Shown in pieces: positions 47,086 through 55,614 of a DNA stretch of 59,045 nt. A program made the translations under genes and the position numbers. Within the stretch, counting starts at the first letter, position 1; each line of letters begins with the position of its first letter. The stretch comes from a virus: positions 1 through 59,045 of IMG/VR virus record IMGVR_UViG_3300025151_000040; one strand, given 5' to 3'. The notes beneath the pieces are model-generated. The model was not told the origin of the DNA. It saw only the letters and a program-made list of their open reading frames with translations, and made no database searches.

Positions 47086-47366
47086 TGTCTAAAGTAACTA
47101 AAGCACTTCAAAATAAAGCAAAGAAAACAGGTAAGTCTGTATCTACGTTAAGAAAAATATATAATCGAGGGCTAGCAGCTCATAGAACTTCGGGACACCG
47201 CACGGGTGCTTCTCCACACGCATGGGCGATGGCTAGAGTTAATTCAGCTACTACGGGTGGTAAAGCCGCTAAAGTAGATGCTGATATTTTAAAGGGTAAA
47301 AAAAGTAAAAATAGAAACCCAGATGGTACGAAGAAAAAAACTAAAAAGAAAGGCAAGAAAAAATAA
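47085..47366 (+). CDS. DUF5824-like basic phage protein
   Basis: 93 residues, TAATG coupled. VSTLRKIYNRGLAAHRTSGH, then RTGASPHAWAMARVNSATTG and a Lys-rich tail. The YNRGLAA..(T)GHRxGASxHAWAMARVNS block is shared with DUF5824 proteins of many phages, found near portal genes. Function unknown. Confidence 0.75.
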   Translation: MSKVTKALQNKAKKTGKSVSTLRKIYNRGLAAHRTSGHRTGASPHAWAMARVNSATTGGKAAKVDADILKGKKSKNRNPDGTKKKTKKKGKKK

Positions 47367-47626
47367 TGACAAAAAATGAAGCTCTGTTAGAATCGCAAAG
47401 GAAACAAATTAAAAAATTAGAAAAAGAAATAGTTAAATATCAATCACGAGAATCTCAAAAGAACGAAGCACTAAAAGAAAAAGATTTGCATATAAAATTT
47501 TTAACAGATCGCTTATCTCAATGGGCAGATAAATTTTTTGACTTACGAACCAACTTTATAAATTTACCTTTATCAAAACAAATAGAAAAACAAAGAGAGA
47601 TGCAAAGTGGCGGAATCGGACAATAA
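47366..47626 (+). CDS. Coiled-coil protein upstream of portal
   Basis: 86 residues, TAATG coupled. Almost entirely heptad pattern (LESQRKQIKKLEKEIVKYQ, LKEKDLHIKFLTDRLSQW). It overlaps the portal start by 20 bases. Likely a small structural or assembly protein. Confidence 0.7.
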   Translation: MTKNEALLESQRKQIKKLEKEIVKYQSRESQKNEALKEKDLHIKFLTDRLSQWADKFFDLRTNFINLPLSKQIEKQREMQSGGIGQ

Positions 47627-49928
47627 TATAGAAGATATATTATCTGTATCTGAAGATGGATCTGTAGAAGTAGATATTTCTGAAGAAGAGCAGGAAGAAG
47701 AGGAATTTGTAAATCCTTATGAAACAGATCATTATGCTAATTTAGCAGACGGATTAGATAAAGATAGACTAGCAGAAATTTCTTCAGATCTTCTAACTAA
47801 ATTTGAAAACGATAAATCTTCTAGAAAAGATTGGGAAGATCAATACTCTAAAGGATTAAAAATGTTAGGAGTTATTTCTGAAGATAGAGATGACCCATTT
47901 CCTGGTGCTTCAGGTGTACACAATCCTTTAATGGCAGAAGCAGCAACTCAGTTTCAAGCTAGAGCTGTAGCTGAGATGTTTCCACCAGGAGGCCCTGCTA
48001 AAACTCAGATCATAGGAAAGATAACTGAAGAAAGAGAACGTCAAGCTCAAAGAGTACAAGAGTTTATGAACTATCAGATTACTCAACTAATGCCAGATTA
48101 CTTTAGCGAGTTAGATCAGATGTTATTTAACTTATCTCTTGCAGGTTCAGCATTTAAAAAAGTATATTACGATACTGCTACAGATCAAGTATGTGCAAAG
48201 TTCATACCTGCTGAAGATTTAGTAGTTTCATATACCACCACTGAATTAGATACTAGTCCTCGATATACGCAGATTATGAAATTAACTACTAATGATGTTA
48301 AAAAATACATGAAATCTGGTTTTTATCGAAACATAAAACTATCAGATCCAAGTGATGATGGTGAAGAAAGTCGTGTTCAACAAACTTTAGATGAAATAGA
48401 CGGAATTACAGGAAGCTTAAGTGATCAAAATAGACAAGTTTTAGAATTTCATGTCGATTATAATTTAGAAGATAACGAAGAAGAAATAGAATTACCTTAC
48501 ATTATTACGATAGATCGTGCTACATCACAAGTTTTAGCTATTAGACGTAACTACAAAGAAGATGATAAACTAAAAAATAAGCGAGTTTACTTTATTCATT
48601 ATAAATATTTACCTGGTTTAGGCTTTTACGGCTTTGGTTTAATACATATGATAGGTGGATTACAGCATGCAAGCACTGGTGCGTTACGTGCATTACTAGA
48701 TAGTGCAGCTTTCGCTAACTTAAACGGAGGATTTAAGGCAAAAGGTGCTAGAATTGAAGGTGGAGATATAACTGTATCGCCTGGTGAATGGGTAGAAGTA
48801 GAAGCTTATGGCGATGATTTAAGAAAATCGTTTATTCCTCTTCCATTTAAAGAACCATCGCCTACTTTAATGCAGTTATTAGGAATTTTAACTGAATCTG
48901 GTAGAAGATTTTCGTCTATTGCTGATGCTATGGTCGGAGATGCAGCTTCATCTGCTCCTGTAGGAAGCATTGTAGCTCAAATAGAGCAAGGTTCTAAGGT
49001 ATTTAGTGCTATACATAAGCGATTACACATGTCTCAAGGTAAAGAACTAAGACTAATTGGAGAATTAAACGGAGAATTTTTAGATAATGAGTATCCTTAC
49101 GAAGTTATAGGCGATGAAAAGATGGTAAGACGAAAAGATTTCGATGGACGTGTAGATATTATACCCGTTAGTGACCCAAATATCTTTTCTGCTTCTCAAA
49201 GAATAGCGATGGCGCAAACTGAACTTCAATTAGCTCAATCTGCTCCTCAAATTATAGATGTAAAGAAAGCTTATGAAAGATTAATTAGAGCTTTAAACAT
49301 ACCAGAGCCTGAAGAATTACTAATTGAAGAAATGGAACCTAAAAGAATGGACCCCGTATCTGAAAACATGGCACTTTTAAATGGAAAACCAATAAAATCT
49401 TTTGCTGATCAAAATCACACAGCTCATTTAGCCGTTCATCAACAATTTTTAGCAGATCCACGATTTGGTGGAAATAAACAGGCACTTGAAGCTATATTAG
49501 GTCCTATGTTAGCTCATATGGGAGAACATTTAGCGTATCAATATAAAGGAACAATGCAAAGTATAGGACAACAAGCAGGATTACCAGTTAATATTCCTGA
49601 TATGAGTTCAGATGAAGAACAACAAGAATTATCTCCTGAAGCTGAAAATGCTTTATCACAATTTGAAGCTCAAACTGCTCAATTATTAGCTCAAAGTCAA
49701 CCACCTAATGAAGAACAAATGAAAGAGCAAAGAGAATCTCAAAAAGATCAAGCTGAACTTGCATTAAAAGGAAAAGAAATGCAAATAAGAGAAGCACGTT
49801 TCGTTGAGGGAGTTAAAAAAGACGCTAGAGTTCAAGATAGATTAGAAAGAGAATCTAAGCTAAAAGCGGTCGATCAAGCTATAAAAATAGCAGAAAGGAA
49901 AGATGCTGCAAGGAAAGAAAAGTCTTAG
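47607..49928 (+). CDS. Portal protein (P22-like)
   Basis: 773 residues from GTG 47607. An acidic N-terminus is followed by RKDWEDQYSKGLKMLGV, DPFPGASGVHNPLMAEAATQ and AEMFPPGGPAKT, then an alpha/beta body with LSLAGSAFKKVYYD and FIPAEDLVVSY, and a Gln/Glu-rich helical C-terminus (650-773) as in the barrel of P22-type portals. The dodecameric ring takes the DNA from the terminase and holds the adaptor and nozzle. Confidence 0.88.
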   Translation: MAESDNNIEDILSVSEDGSVEVDISEEEQEEEEFVNPYETDHYANLADGLDKDRLAEISSDLLTKFENDKSSRKDWEDQYSKGLKMLGVISEDRDDPFPGASGVHNPLMAEAATQFQARAVAEMFPPGGPAKTQIIGKITEERERQAQRVQEFMNYQITQLMPDYFSELDQMLFNLSLAGSAFKKVYYDTATDQVCAKFIPAEDLVVSYTTTELDTSPRYTQIMKLTTNDVKKYMKSGFYRNIKLSDPSDDGEESRVQQTLDEIDGITGSLSDQNRQVLEFHVDYNLEDNEEEIELPYIITIDRATSQVLAIRRNYKEDDKLKNKRVYFIHYKYLPGLGFYGFGLIHMIGGLQHASTGALRALLDSAAFANLNGGFKAKGARIEGGDITVSPGEWVEVEAYGDDLRKSFIPLPFKEPSPTLMQLLGILTESGRRFSSIADAMVGDAASSAPVGSIVAQIEQGSKVFSAIHKRLHMSQGKELRLIGELNGEFLDNEYPYEVIGDEKMVRRKDFDGRVDIIPVSDPNIFSASQRIAMAQTELQLAQSAPQIIDVKKAYERLIRALNIPEPEELLIEEMEPKRMDPVSENMALLNGKPIKSFADQNHTAHLAVHQQFLADPRFGGNKQALEAILGPMLAHMGEHLAYQYKGTMQSIGQQAGLPVNIPDMSSDEEQQELSPEAENALSQFEAQTAQLLAQSQPPNEEQMKEQRESQKDQAELALKGKEMQIREARFVEGVKKDARVQDRLERESKLKAVDQAIKIAERKDAARKEKS

Positions 49929-50118
49929 GCCTACAGGAGAGGAAATTAGACAAGCTAAAAAATTTCTTCAAAATAAAAAAGTAAAGCCTCAAGTTATTAA
50001 GCCTAACTTATTTGCTATGGCTTCAAAAGAAATAAATAAAGATTATGATCAAACTTTGCAATCTATTTTAGAAATATTAAATGCTAAAAATAACAGAAGC
50101 AATTCAAGAAGAAATTAA
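49903..50118 (+). CDS. Small basic protein after portal
   Basis: 71 residues, 26-base overlap with the portal gene. LRPTGEEIRQAKKFLQNKKV then a helical middle and a basic end. Not recognised. Confidence 0.6.
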   Translation: MLQGKKSLRPTGEEIRQAKKFLQNKKVKPQVIKPNLFAMASKEINKDYDQTLQSILEILNAKNNRSNSRRN

Positions 50119-50284
50119 AAAACTTAGAAGAGATTTATCTGAACGAACAGTTAATCCAGGTTTTAATACTAACGAACAATATATTAAAACTATCGGAATT
50201 GTTTATGGTTTAGATAGAGCCAGAGATATTATTAAAGATATTTCTGAACGATACATGAAAGGAGATATACTCGAAGATGAGTAA
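50081..50284 (+). CDS. Small helical protein
   Basis: 67 residues, overlapping the previous gene by 38 bases and the next by 8. LKITEAIQEEIKKLRRDLSE then NEQYIKTIGIVYGLDRARDI. The YxxxxGxxxGLxxA pattern occurs in small phage proteins between portal and capsid genes. Function unknown. Confidence 0.6.
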   Translation: MLKITEAIQEEIKKLRRDLSERTVNPGFNTNEQYIKTIGIVYGLDRARDIIKDISERYMKGDILEDE

Positions 50285-50651
50285 TATTGTCATGAATAAC
50301 GATTGGCATACAGATAATGATATAGCCGATCCTAAAGAACTACCGATACCATGCGGTTATCGAATACTTATTCGACCAGTTGCACCTATTAAAAAAACTC
50401 AAGGTGGAATTATTCTAACTGATAAAGCTGTAGAAGATCAAACGTATCTTAACAGTAAAGGAAGAGTTATAGCTATGGGAAGTGAGTGTTACGACACAAA
50501 AAATCCATGGTGCAAAATTGGAGATTTTGTAGTATATGGTAGATATGCAGGAAGTAAGATTGACGTTGGTGGCGTTAAGATGCTCCTGATAAATGATGAT
50601 GAAGTATTAGCTGTTCTACCGAACCCTGATATTTTAACGACTAAAGTATAA
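50277..50651 (+). CDS. GroES-like co-chaperonin
   Basis: 124 residues. The Cpn10 fold signature is clear: GYRILIRPVAPIKKTQGGI, LTDKAVED, SKGRVIAMGS, WCKIGDFVVYGRYAGSKI and VKMLLINDDEVLAVL. The mobile loop (TQGGIILTDKA) contains the hydrophobic tripeptide used to dock on GroEL. As with T4 gp31, it probably works with host GroEL to fold the capsid protein encoded 2 kb downstream. Confidence 0.85.
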   Translation: MSNIVMNNDWHTDNDIADPKELPIPCGYRILIRPVAPIKKTQGGIILTDKAVEDQTYLNSKGRVIAMGSECYDTKNPWCKIGDFVVYGRYAGSKIDVGGVKMLLINDDEVLAVLPNPDILTTKV

Positions 50652-50692
50652 ACACGTGATTCACCCTCACGCAATACATGGGAGGTTAAACC

Positions 50693-51643
50693 ATGATAGA
50701 CGAAGAACTAAAAGAAGTCGAGGTAACCCTCGATGAAGAAAAAGAAGAACAGGACAATCAAAATCCAATTGAAAAAGCAATCAATGAAGAACAGTTGGAT
50801 TCTGAAGGAGATTCTGTATCGGAAGCAGTGGGAGAAGAAAAGCCTGCACTAGAAACCGAACTTTCTACAATTAAATCTGAAATAGAAGAAATAAAAAAAG
50901 AACCTTATTCTGAAAGAGTAAAAAAACGTATTGCTAAAGAAGTTGCAAAGACTAGAGCTGCAACAGAAAAAGCTAAGCTACTTGAAGAAAGGTTAGCTAA
51001 GATAGAATCTTCTATGGAAGAAAAAGAAAAAGAAGAGAAGGAAGTTCAATATAAAACCGTGTCCCAACAGTTAAAAGAAGCTATCGAATCTGGTGAAACT
51101 GATAGACAAGTTGAATTAATGGAAGCTATGTCAGATCTAAGACAAAATAAAGTTAAAGAATCAGTGCAACCAAAAACTGAAACAGCTGAAGATAAAATTA
51201 AGGCAGTTCCAGAATTAGCTAAAGGTTGGATAGAAAATAATAAACACTGGTGGAATCAACCTGGTTTTAGAGAGGCTACGTCTTTATCTTTTGGTATTGA
51301 TACTCAATTAGTAGAAGAAGGTTTTGACGTAAATGATCCGGAATATTACGAAGAATTAGATAAAAGAATATCTAAGTTTTTTCCTGATTTGATAAAACCA
51401 CAGGAAACAGCCGATAAAAACACTTCACAAGATGATAAAAAAACTGTATCTTCAGAACAGAAGAGAGTGCAATCGCCAGTTGCAGGTGTTTCTCGATCTA
51501 CATCGGGTTCTGCTAAAAGCGTTAAGCTGTCGTCTGATGATTTAGCAAATGCTAAAAAATTCGGAATAGATATTAGCGATCCAGCGGCACTGAAAAGATA
51601 TGCAAAAGAAGTTGCAAGTCTTTCAATACAGGACAAACAATAG
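50693..51643 (+). CDS. Capsid scaffolding protein
   Basis: 316 residues after TGGGAGGTTAAACC. Very acidic and helical in residues 1-150 (EEIKKEPYSERVKKRIAKEV, LLEERLAKIESSMEEKEK), a W-rich patch (GWIENNKHWWNQPGF) and a Ser-rich, basic C-terminus. This composition and the place just before the capsid genes are those of scaffold proteins. Confidence 0.8.
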   Translation: MIDEELKEVEVTLDEEKEEQDNQNPIEKAINEEQLDSEGDSVSEAVGEEKPALETELSTIKSEIEEIKKEPYSERVKKRIAKEVAKTRAATEKAKLLEERLAKIESSMEEKEKEEKEVQYKTVSQQLKEAIESGETDRQVELMEAMSDLRQNKVKESVQPKTETAEDKIKAVPELAKGWIENNKHWWNQPGFREATSLSFGIDTQLVEEGFDVNDPEYYEELDKRISKFFPDLIKPQETADKNTSQDDKKTVSSEQKRVQSPVAGVSRSTSGSAKSVKLSSDDLANAKKFGIDISDPAALKRYAKEVASLSIQDKQ

Positions 51644-51657
51644 AAGGAGCCTGATAA

Positions 51658-52089
51658 ATGACAACTAAAGAAACACGAGATGAGCTTTCTCGTAAAAAAG
51701 CTTGGAGACCGCCATCATTGTTAGAGGCGCCACCAGCGAGGCCAGGATATAGGCAACGTTGGGTAGCGACTAGCATTTTAGGTCAAGATAACCCAACTAA
51801 TTGGGCAAAACGAATGCGAGAAGGTTGGCAACCTAGAGATCCTAAAAATTTACCAAAGGATTTTCCGGTTGCTACAATTGAACATGGAAAATTTGCCGGT
51901 TACATTGGCGTTGAAGGAATGGTTCTCTGCGAAATGCCAGAGGAAATGGTTGCTGAACGTAATAATTATTATGCTCAAAAAACACACAACCAAGAACTTG
52001 CAGTCAGTAATGACTTACATAGAGTAGAACAACCAGGTAATCCTATCCAACGAGAACATAGATCTAAAACGACAACAGGTGGTGAGTAA
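51658..52089 (+). CDS. Conserved head-region protein between scaffold and capsid
   Basis: 143 residues with AGAAGGAGCC upstream. AWRPPSLLEAPPARPGYRQR then RMREGWQPRDP and GKFAGYIGVEGMVLCEMPEE are conserved blocks of a protein found at this place in many marine phages (PPSLLxxP..P.G...RW, LREGWE, GKHxGVIGVGGLVLxxxPEE). Possibly a minor head protein; function unknown. Confidence 0.7.
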   Translation: MTTKETRDELSRKKAWRPPSLLEAPPARPGYRQRWVATSILGQDNPTNWAKRMREGWQPRDPKNLPKDFPVATIEHGKFAGYIGVEGMVLCEMPEEMVAERNNYYAQKTHNQELAVSNDLHRVEQPGNPIQREHRSKTTTGGE

Positions 52090-52121
52090 GGCAATGGCAA
52101 TTTTAAGGAGGTAAAAATAAA

Positions 52122-52691
52122 ATGGCTAACGCAAATCAACCACAAGGTTTTGTGCCACTAAGACACTTAACCGGCGGCATGATTAGAGCCAATGAATACC
52201 TAATCGAAAACGGTCAAGCTCAAAATTTCTTTTCTGGCGATATCGTAGATCTCGGAGCAGATGGATTTTTAGATAGCTTTGCTAATGCAGATAAAGCGAT
52301 TGGTGTATTTTACGGCGTTGAGTATGTCGATGAAACTACAGGTGATGTGAAGTTCTTAAAAAAATGGGCTTCAGGCACCACTGTGAAAGCAGGAACAGAA
52401 GTAAAGGCTTATGTATATGATGATCCAATGATTACCTATAAAATACAAGCAGGAAACGGTTCAATAGCTCAAGCTAATATTGGTGAGACAGCTAATGTAT
52501 TATTAACTGCAGGTAATTCTACTTATGGATACTCACAACATGAGTTAGACAATGATACTCTTTCAAATGGATCAAGAGTCCTAAGAGTATTAAGATTAAT
52601 TGATATGCCAGAAAATGATTTCGGTGCTGATGCGAAAGTTGAAGTTACTATTAATCAACATAGATTGGCAGTTCAAGGCGCAGGAATCTAA
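52122..52691 (+). CDS. Probable head decoration / minor capsid protein
   Basis: 189 residues behind TTAAGGAGGTAAAAATAA, one of the strongest sites of the window, as expected for an abundant protein. QGFVPLRHLTGGMIRANEYL, NFFSGDIVDLGADGF, AIGVFYGVEYVD and a beta-rich middle fit beta-tulip decoration proteins. Direct neighbour of the major capsid gene. Confidence 0.65.
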   Translation: MANANQPQGFVPLRHLTGGMIRANEYLIENGQAQNFFSGDIVDLGADGFLDSFANADKAIGVFYGVEYVDETTGDVKFLKKWASGTTVKAGTEVKAYVYDDPMITYKIQAGNGSIAQANIGETANVLLTAGNSTYGYSQHELDNDTLSNGSRVLRVLRLIDMPENDFGADAKVEVTINQHRLAVQGAGI

Positions 52692-52701
52692 GGAGTAAGT
52701 T

Positions 52702-53610
52702 ATGGCATTAAATAGATCTTTATTTACAAAACAACTTAACTTAGGCCTCAACACTATTTTTGGTATGGAATATGACCGTTACCCAGAGCAGTGGAGAGAA
52801 TTATTTTCTGTTGAACAATCACAAAAAGCTTTTGAAGAAGATGTACAAATGATTGGTTTCGGTGCAGCTCCTACTAAAGCAGAAGGCGCAGCCATCTCTT
52901 ACGAATCAGGAAGAGAAGGTACCGTATCAAGATACACACACGAGACAATCGCATTAGCATTCTCAATTACTGAGGAAGCTGAAGAAGATGGTCTTTACGG
53001 TTCTCTTGGTGCAAAATACGCTAAAGCTTTAGCAAGATCAATGCAGCACACAAAAGAAATTAAAGGTGCGAACATCTTAAACAACGGCTTTAACACAGTA
53101 ACAGGCGGTGATGGAGTAAGCATGCTTAACTCAGCTCACCCACTTGGCGGTGGCGGAACAGCTTCTAACATTTTAGGAACTGCAGCTGACTTATCCGAAA
53201 CATCTCTAGAAACTATGTTAATTCAGATTTCTGAAATGACAGATGACAGAGGTATTCCGGTTGCAGCAACAGGTCAAAAATTGATCGTTCCACCAGAGCT
53301 AATGTTTATTGCTGAAAGAATCGTAAACAGTAATTTAAGACCAGGAACAGCTGATAACGATATTAACGCTATGAAATCTATGGGTATGATCCCAGGTGGA
53401 GTAGCAGTTAATCAACGTTTAACTGATCCAGATGCGTTCTTCTTAATGACAGATGTGCCAGATGGCTTGAAGCATTTCGTAAGACGTAACTTAAAGAAAG
53501 CTGTTGAAGGTGATTTTGAAACAGGAAACTTACGCTACAAAGTATCTGAAAGATACTCTTTCGGTTTTACCGATTGGAGAGGAATCTTCGGAACTCCAGG
53601 CGCAGCCTAA
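52702..53610 (+). CDS. Major capsid protein
   Basis: 302 residues behind AAGGAGTAAGTT. N-terminal helix LFTKQLNLGLNTIFGMEYDR, then the beta-hinge and spine regions (YTHETIALAFSITEEAEEDG, KYAKALARSMQHTKEI) and a C-terminal LRYKVSERYSFGFTDWRGIF. Size, codon choice (more GC-rich third positions than neighbours), gene order scaffold-decoration-capsid and an adjoining hairpin all support the major head protein, most likely of HK97 fold. Confidence 0.82.
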   Translation: MALNRSLFTKQLNLGLNTIFGMEYDRYPEQWRELFSVEQSQKAFEEDVQMIGFGAAPTKAEGAAISYESGREGTVSRYTHETIALAFSITEEAEEDGLYGSLGAKYAKALARSMQHTKEIKGANILNNGFNTVTGGDGVSMLNSAHPLGGGGTASNILGTAADLSETSLETMLIQISEMTDDRGIPVAATGQKLIVPPELMFIAERIVNSNLRPGTADNDINAMKSMGMIPGGVAVNQRLTDPDAFFLMTDVPDGLKHFVRRNLKKAVEGDFETGNLRYKVSERYSFGFTDWRGIFGTPGAA

Positions 53611-53620
53611 TAATTAATTA

Positions 53621-53645
53621 AAGTGAGGGTGATATGCCCTCACTT
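53621..53645 (+). other. Hairpin after the capsid gene
   Basis: AAGTGAGGG (53621-53629), 7-base loop, CCCTCACTT (53637-53645), a perfect 9-bp stem. There is no T run, so it is probably a 3' stabiliser or processing site of the capsid message rather than a terminator; transcription likely continues to 53682. Confidence 0.7.
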
Positions 53646-53681
53646 CCCTAAGACATAAATGACTACTAAGGAGGTAGACTA

Positions 53682-54137
53682 ATGGGTACAACAACTTTTT
53701 CTGGCCCGATAAAAGCCGGAACAATTAGAGATACATCAGGTACAACAGTTGGAACTGATGTAACAAATGTAGGTTCTGTCGTAATGGCACAATCTAAAGT
53801 AATCGATATTATAGGAGCAGACGCAAACGATCAAGTATGCGCAACTATTCCTGCTAACTCTCAGATTATAGACGTAATTTTAAACGTTACCACAGTTAAT
53901 AACGATGGTGGTGCTGCTACTGTTAGCGTAGGAACTTCAGCTGATCCAAATGCATTTCTTAATGCAGTAAATGTAAAAGCTTTAGCAACTACTCATGGAA
54001 CTTTAGATACTGAAGCTACTGATGTAGGAACTACAGATATACAGGTTTTAGCAGATTTTGCTGCCGCCAGTAACGATGGTACTACTGGTGCAGCTACTGT
54101 AACTGTACTATACATTCAAAATAATAACTTATCTTAA
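53682..54137 (+). CDS. Virion protein after the capsid gene
   Basis: 151 residues behind TAAGGAGGTAGACTA. TTFSGPIKAGTIRDTSGTTV and a beta-rich remainder with many Ala, Thr and Val (TVNNDGGAATVSVGTSADPN). Proteins with this FSGPI(K)AGTI start are common near capsid genes in marine phages; a head decoration or spike role is likely but unproven. Confidence 0.7.
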   Translation: MGTTTFSGPIKAGTIRDTSGTTVGTDVTNVGSVVMAQSKVIDIIGADANDQVCATIPANSQIIDVILNVTTVNNDGGAATVSVGTSADPNAFLNAVNVKALATTHGTLDTEATDVGTTDIQVLADFAAASNDGTTGAATVTVLYIQNNNLS

Positions 54138-54144
54138 TATAAAT

Positions 54145-54170
54145 AGGGCCTTTTAAAGGCCCTTTTATTT
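54145..54170 (+). terminator. Intrinsic terminator after the head genes
   Basis: AGGGCCT (54145-54151), 5-base loop, AGGCCCT (54157-54163), then TTTTATTT. Ends the transcript that covers the capsid genes. Confidence 0.85.
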
Positions 54171-54173
54171 GTA

Positions 54174-54186
54174 TATAGTTAACATT
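54174..54186 (+). promoter_or_regulatory. TATAG box after terminator
   Basis: TATAGT at 54174-54179 with 7 bases to ATG 54187, directly behind the terminator and without a ribosome binding site. The combination terminator, TATAG box, ATG points to a new late transcript. Confidence 0.45.
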
Positions 54187-54651
54187 ATGGCGAAAGGTTT
54201 AGATAAATTAATTTACGATCCTAGTTTAGAACAACAACCAGACTTTTTTGAAATACAAAAGAAATTACAAGAAAAAAATAAAGATATAAAATCTTCTGAA
54301 GAAGAAGAAGTTCTAGACGTAGATCTTGGTGCAGATAGCGATTCAGATGACTCTAGTGATAAAGTAGATGACTCTAGTGATAAAGTAGATGAAGCAGCTT
54401 CTCAATTAGCTAAATATGCGGATGCTTATAAAAAAATATCTGCAAATTCATCAGCAATAAAACCAAAAGCAGGAGCAAACTTAATGGGAGCAACTAGATC
54501 TATGAGCCCATTTGGTGCATTAGGAAAAGTAGAACAATCTTCAAGCCCATATTTTGCTTCTCAAGGAGCATTAACTAATGCTAAATTTAAAGATATAAAT
54601 AATAAAATTCAAACTTTAAGAAAAATTTTACAAGGAGGTGTAAATGTCTAG
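54187..54651 (+). CDS. Acidic virion-region protein with tandem repeat
   Basis: 154 residues from ATG 54187. A KGLDKLIYDPSL start, a very acidic middle (residues 38-72) with DDSSDKV repeated twice, then a Ser/Ala-rich helical end with SSPYFASQGALTNAKFKDIN. Possibly a small assembly or connector protein; not recognised. Confidence 0.65.
   Translation: MAKGLDKLIYDPSLEQQPDFFEIQKKLQEKNKDIKSSEEEEVLDVDLGADSDSDDSSDKVDDSSDKVDEAASQLAKYADAYKKISANSSAIKPKAGANLMGATRSMSPFGALGKVEQSSSPYFASQGALTNAKFKDINNKIQTLRKILQGGVNV
54346..54387 (+). repeat. Two perfect tandem 21-bp repeats
   Basis: Bases 54346-54366 and 54367-54387 are identical, encoding DDSSDKV twice in frame. Identity at every third base shows a recent duplication, so copy number may differ between relatives. 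Confidence 0.9.
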
Positions 54652-54931
54652 TTCAGATATTTTCGCTAAGAGCACTACTACAACAGGAAGCGATGTTACT
54701 TTATTCGCTGGACCAGCAAGAATAAAAGGTTTTATTGTAACTCCTACAGGAACTGCTGGTACTGTTACTTTTAAAGACGGAAGTTCAACACTATTTGCGT
54801 TAAGCACAGCTGCGTCTGCAGCTTCTGGTCCAGTTCAGATTTCTTTACCATCTGAAGGGATTAAGTGTTCAACTAACGTTGCAGTAAATTTAACTGCAGG
54901 TGTATCAGCGATAACAGTATTTATGGCGTAA
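54644..54931 (+). CDS. Small beta-rich virion protein
   Basis: 95 residues behind AAGGAGGTGTAA. TTTTGSDVTLFAGPARIKGF and alternating strands up to VNLTAGVSAITVFMA suggest a small beta sandwich, perhaps a head or connector decoration. Overlaps its neighbours by 8 and 1 bases. Confidence 0.7.
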   Translation: MSSSDIFAKSTTTTGSDVTLFAGPARIKGFIVTPTGTAGTVTFKDGSSTLFALSTAASAASGPVQISLPSEGIKCSTNVAVNLTAGVSAITVFMA

Positions 54932-55614
54932 TGGCTACATCAGGTACAGCTACTTTTAACTTAACGGTTACTGATGCGATTGAAGAAGCTTTAGATCGTA
55001 TTGGTGGAAATCCTATTTTAGGTTATGATATACGTTCAGCGAAACGTAGTCTTAACGTTATGTTTGCAGATTGGGCTAATCGAGGAGTTAATCAGTGGAC
55101 ATTAGAAAAGAAAACTTTATCTTTAACTGCGAATACATCTTCATATACTTTAGATAGAGATACTGTAGATATAGTCGATTTATATGTAACTAGAGATACT
55201 ACAGATTTCGCTGTTCAAAGAATTAGTTTAACTGACTATAACGCATATCCTAATAAAGCAACTACAGGAAGAGTAACTCAATACTATTTACAAAAAGATA
55301 AAACCCCTGTTTTATTTTTTTACCCAGCACCAGAAAATGCTACAGACACAGTTACATATTGGAGAATAAGAAAAATACAAGACGTTTCAGCTTTAAGTTC
55401 TAGTGGTAGTGAGCAAGATATTGATATTCCTTTTAGATTTTATGAATGTATGGTAGCAGGATTAGCATACTATATGGGAATGAAAAGAGCAGGAATAGAT
55501 TTAACTAAAATATCTTTTTTAAAAGCTGAATATGAAACTGCTTTTACTAGAGCAAAAGACGCAGATCTAAATGAAACATTTAGAATAGTTCCAGGTTATA
55601 GAAGTGGTTTTTAA
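54931..55614 (+). CDS. Head-to-tail adaptor (P22 gp4-like)
   Basis: 227 residues. Helical start with TDAIEEALDRIGGNPILGYD and SLNVMFADWANRGVNQW, beta middle (SSYTLDRDTVDIVDLYV), YWRIRKIQDVSAL and a C-terminal helix with FYECMVAGLAYYMGMKRAGI. This matches the adaptor family that docks under P22-like portals. It links the portal to the nozzle. Confidence 0.75.
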   Translation: MATSGTATFNLTVTDAIEEALDRIGGNPILGYDIRSAKRSLNVMFADWANRGVNQWTLEKKTLSLTANTSSYTLDRDTVDIVDLYVTRDTTDFAVQRISLTDYNAYPNKATTGRVTQYYLQKDKTPVLFFYPAPENATDTVTYWRIRKIQDVSALSSSGSEQDIDIPFRFYECMVAGLAYYMGMKRAGIDLTKISFLKAEYETAFTRAKDADLNETFRIVPGYRSGF

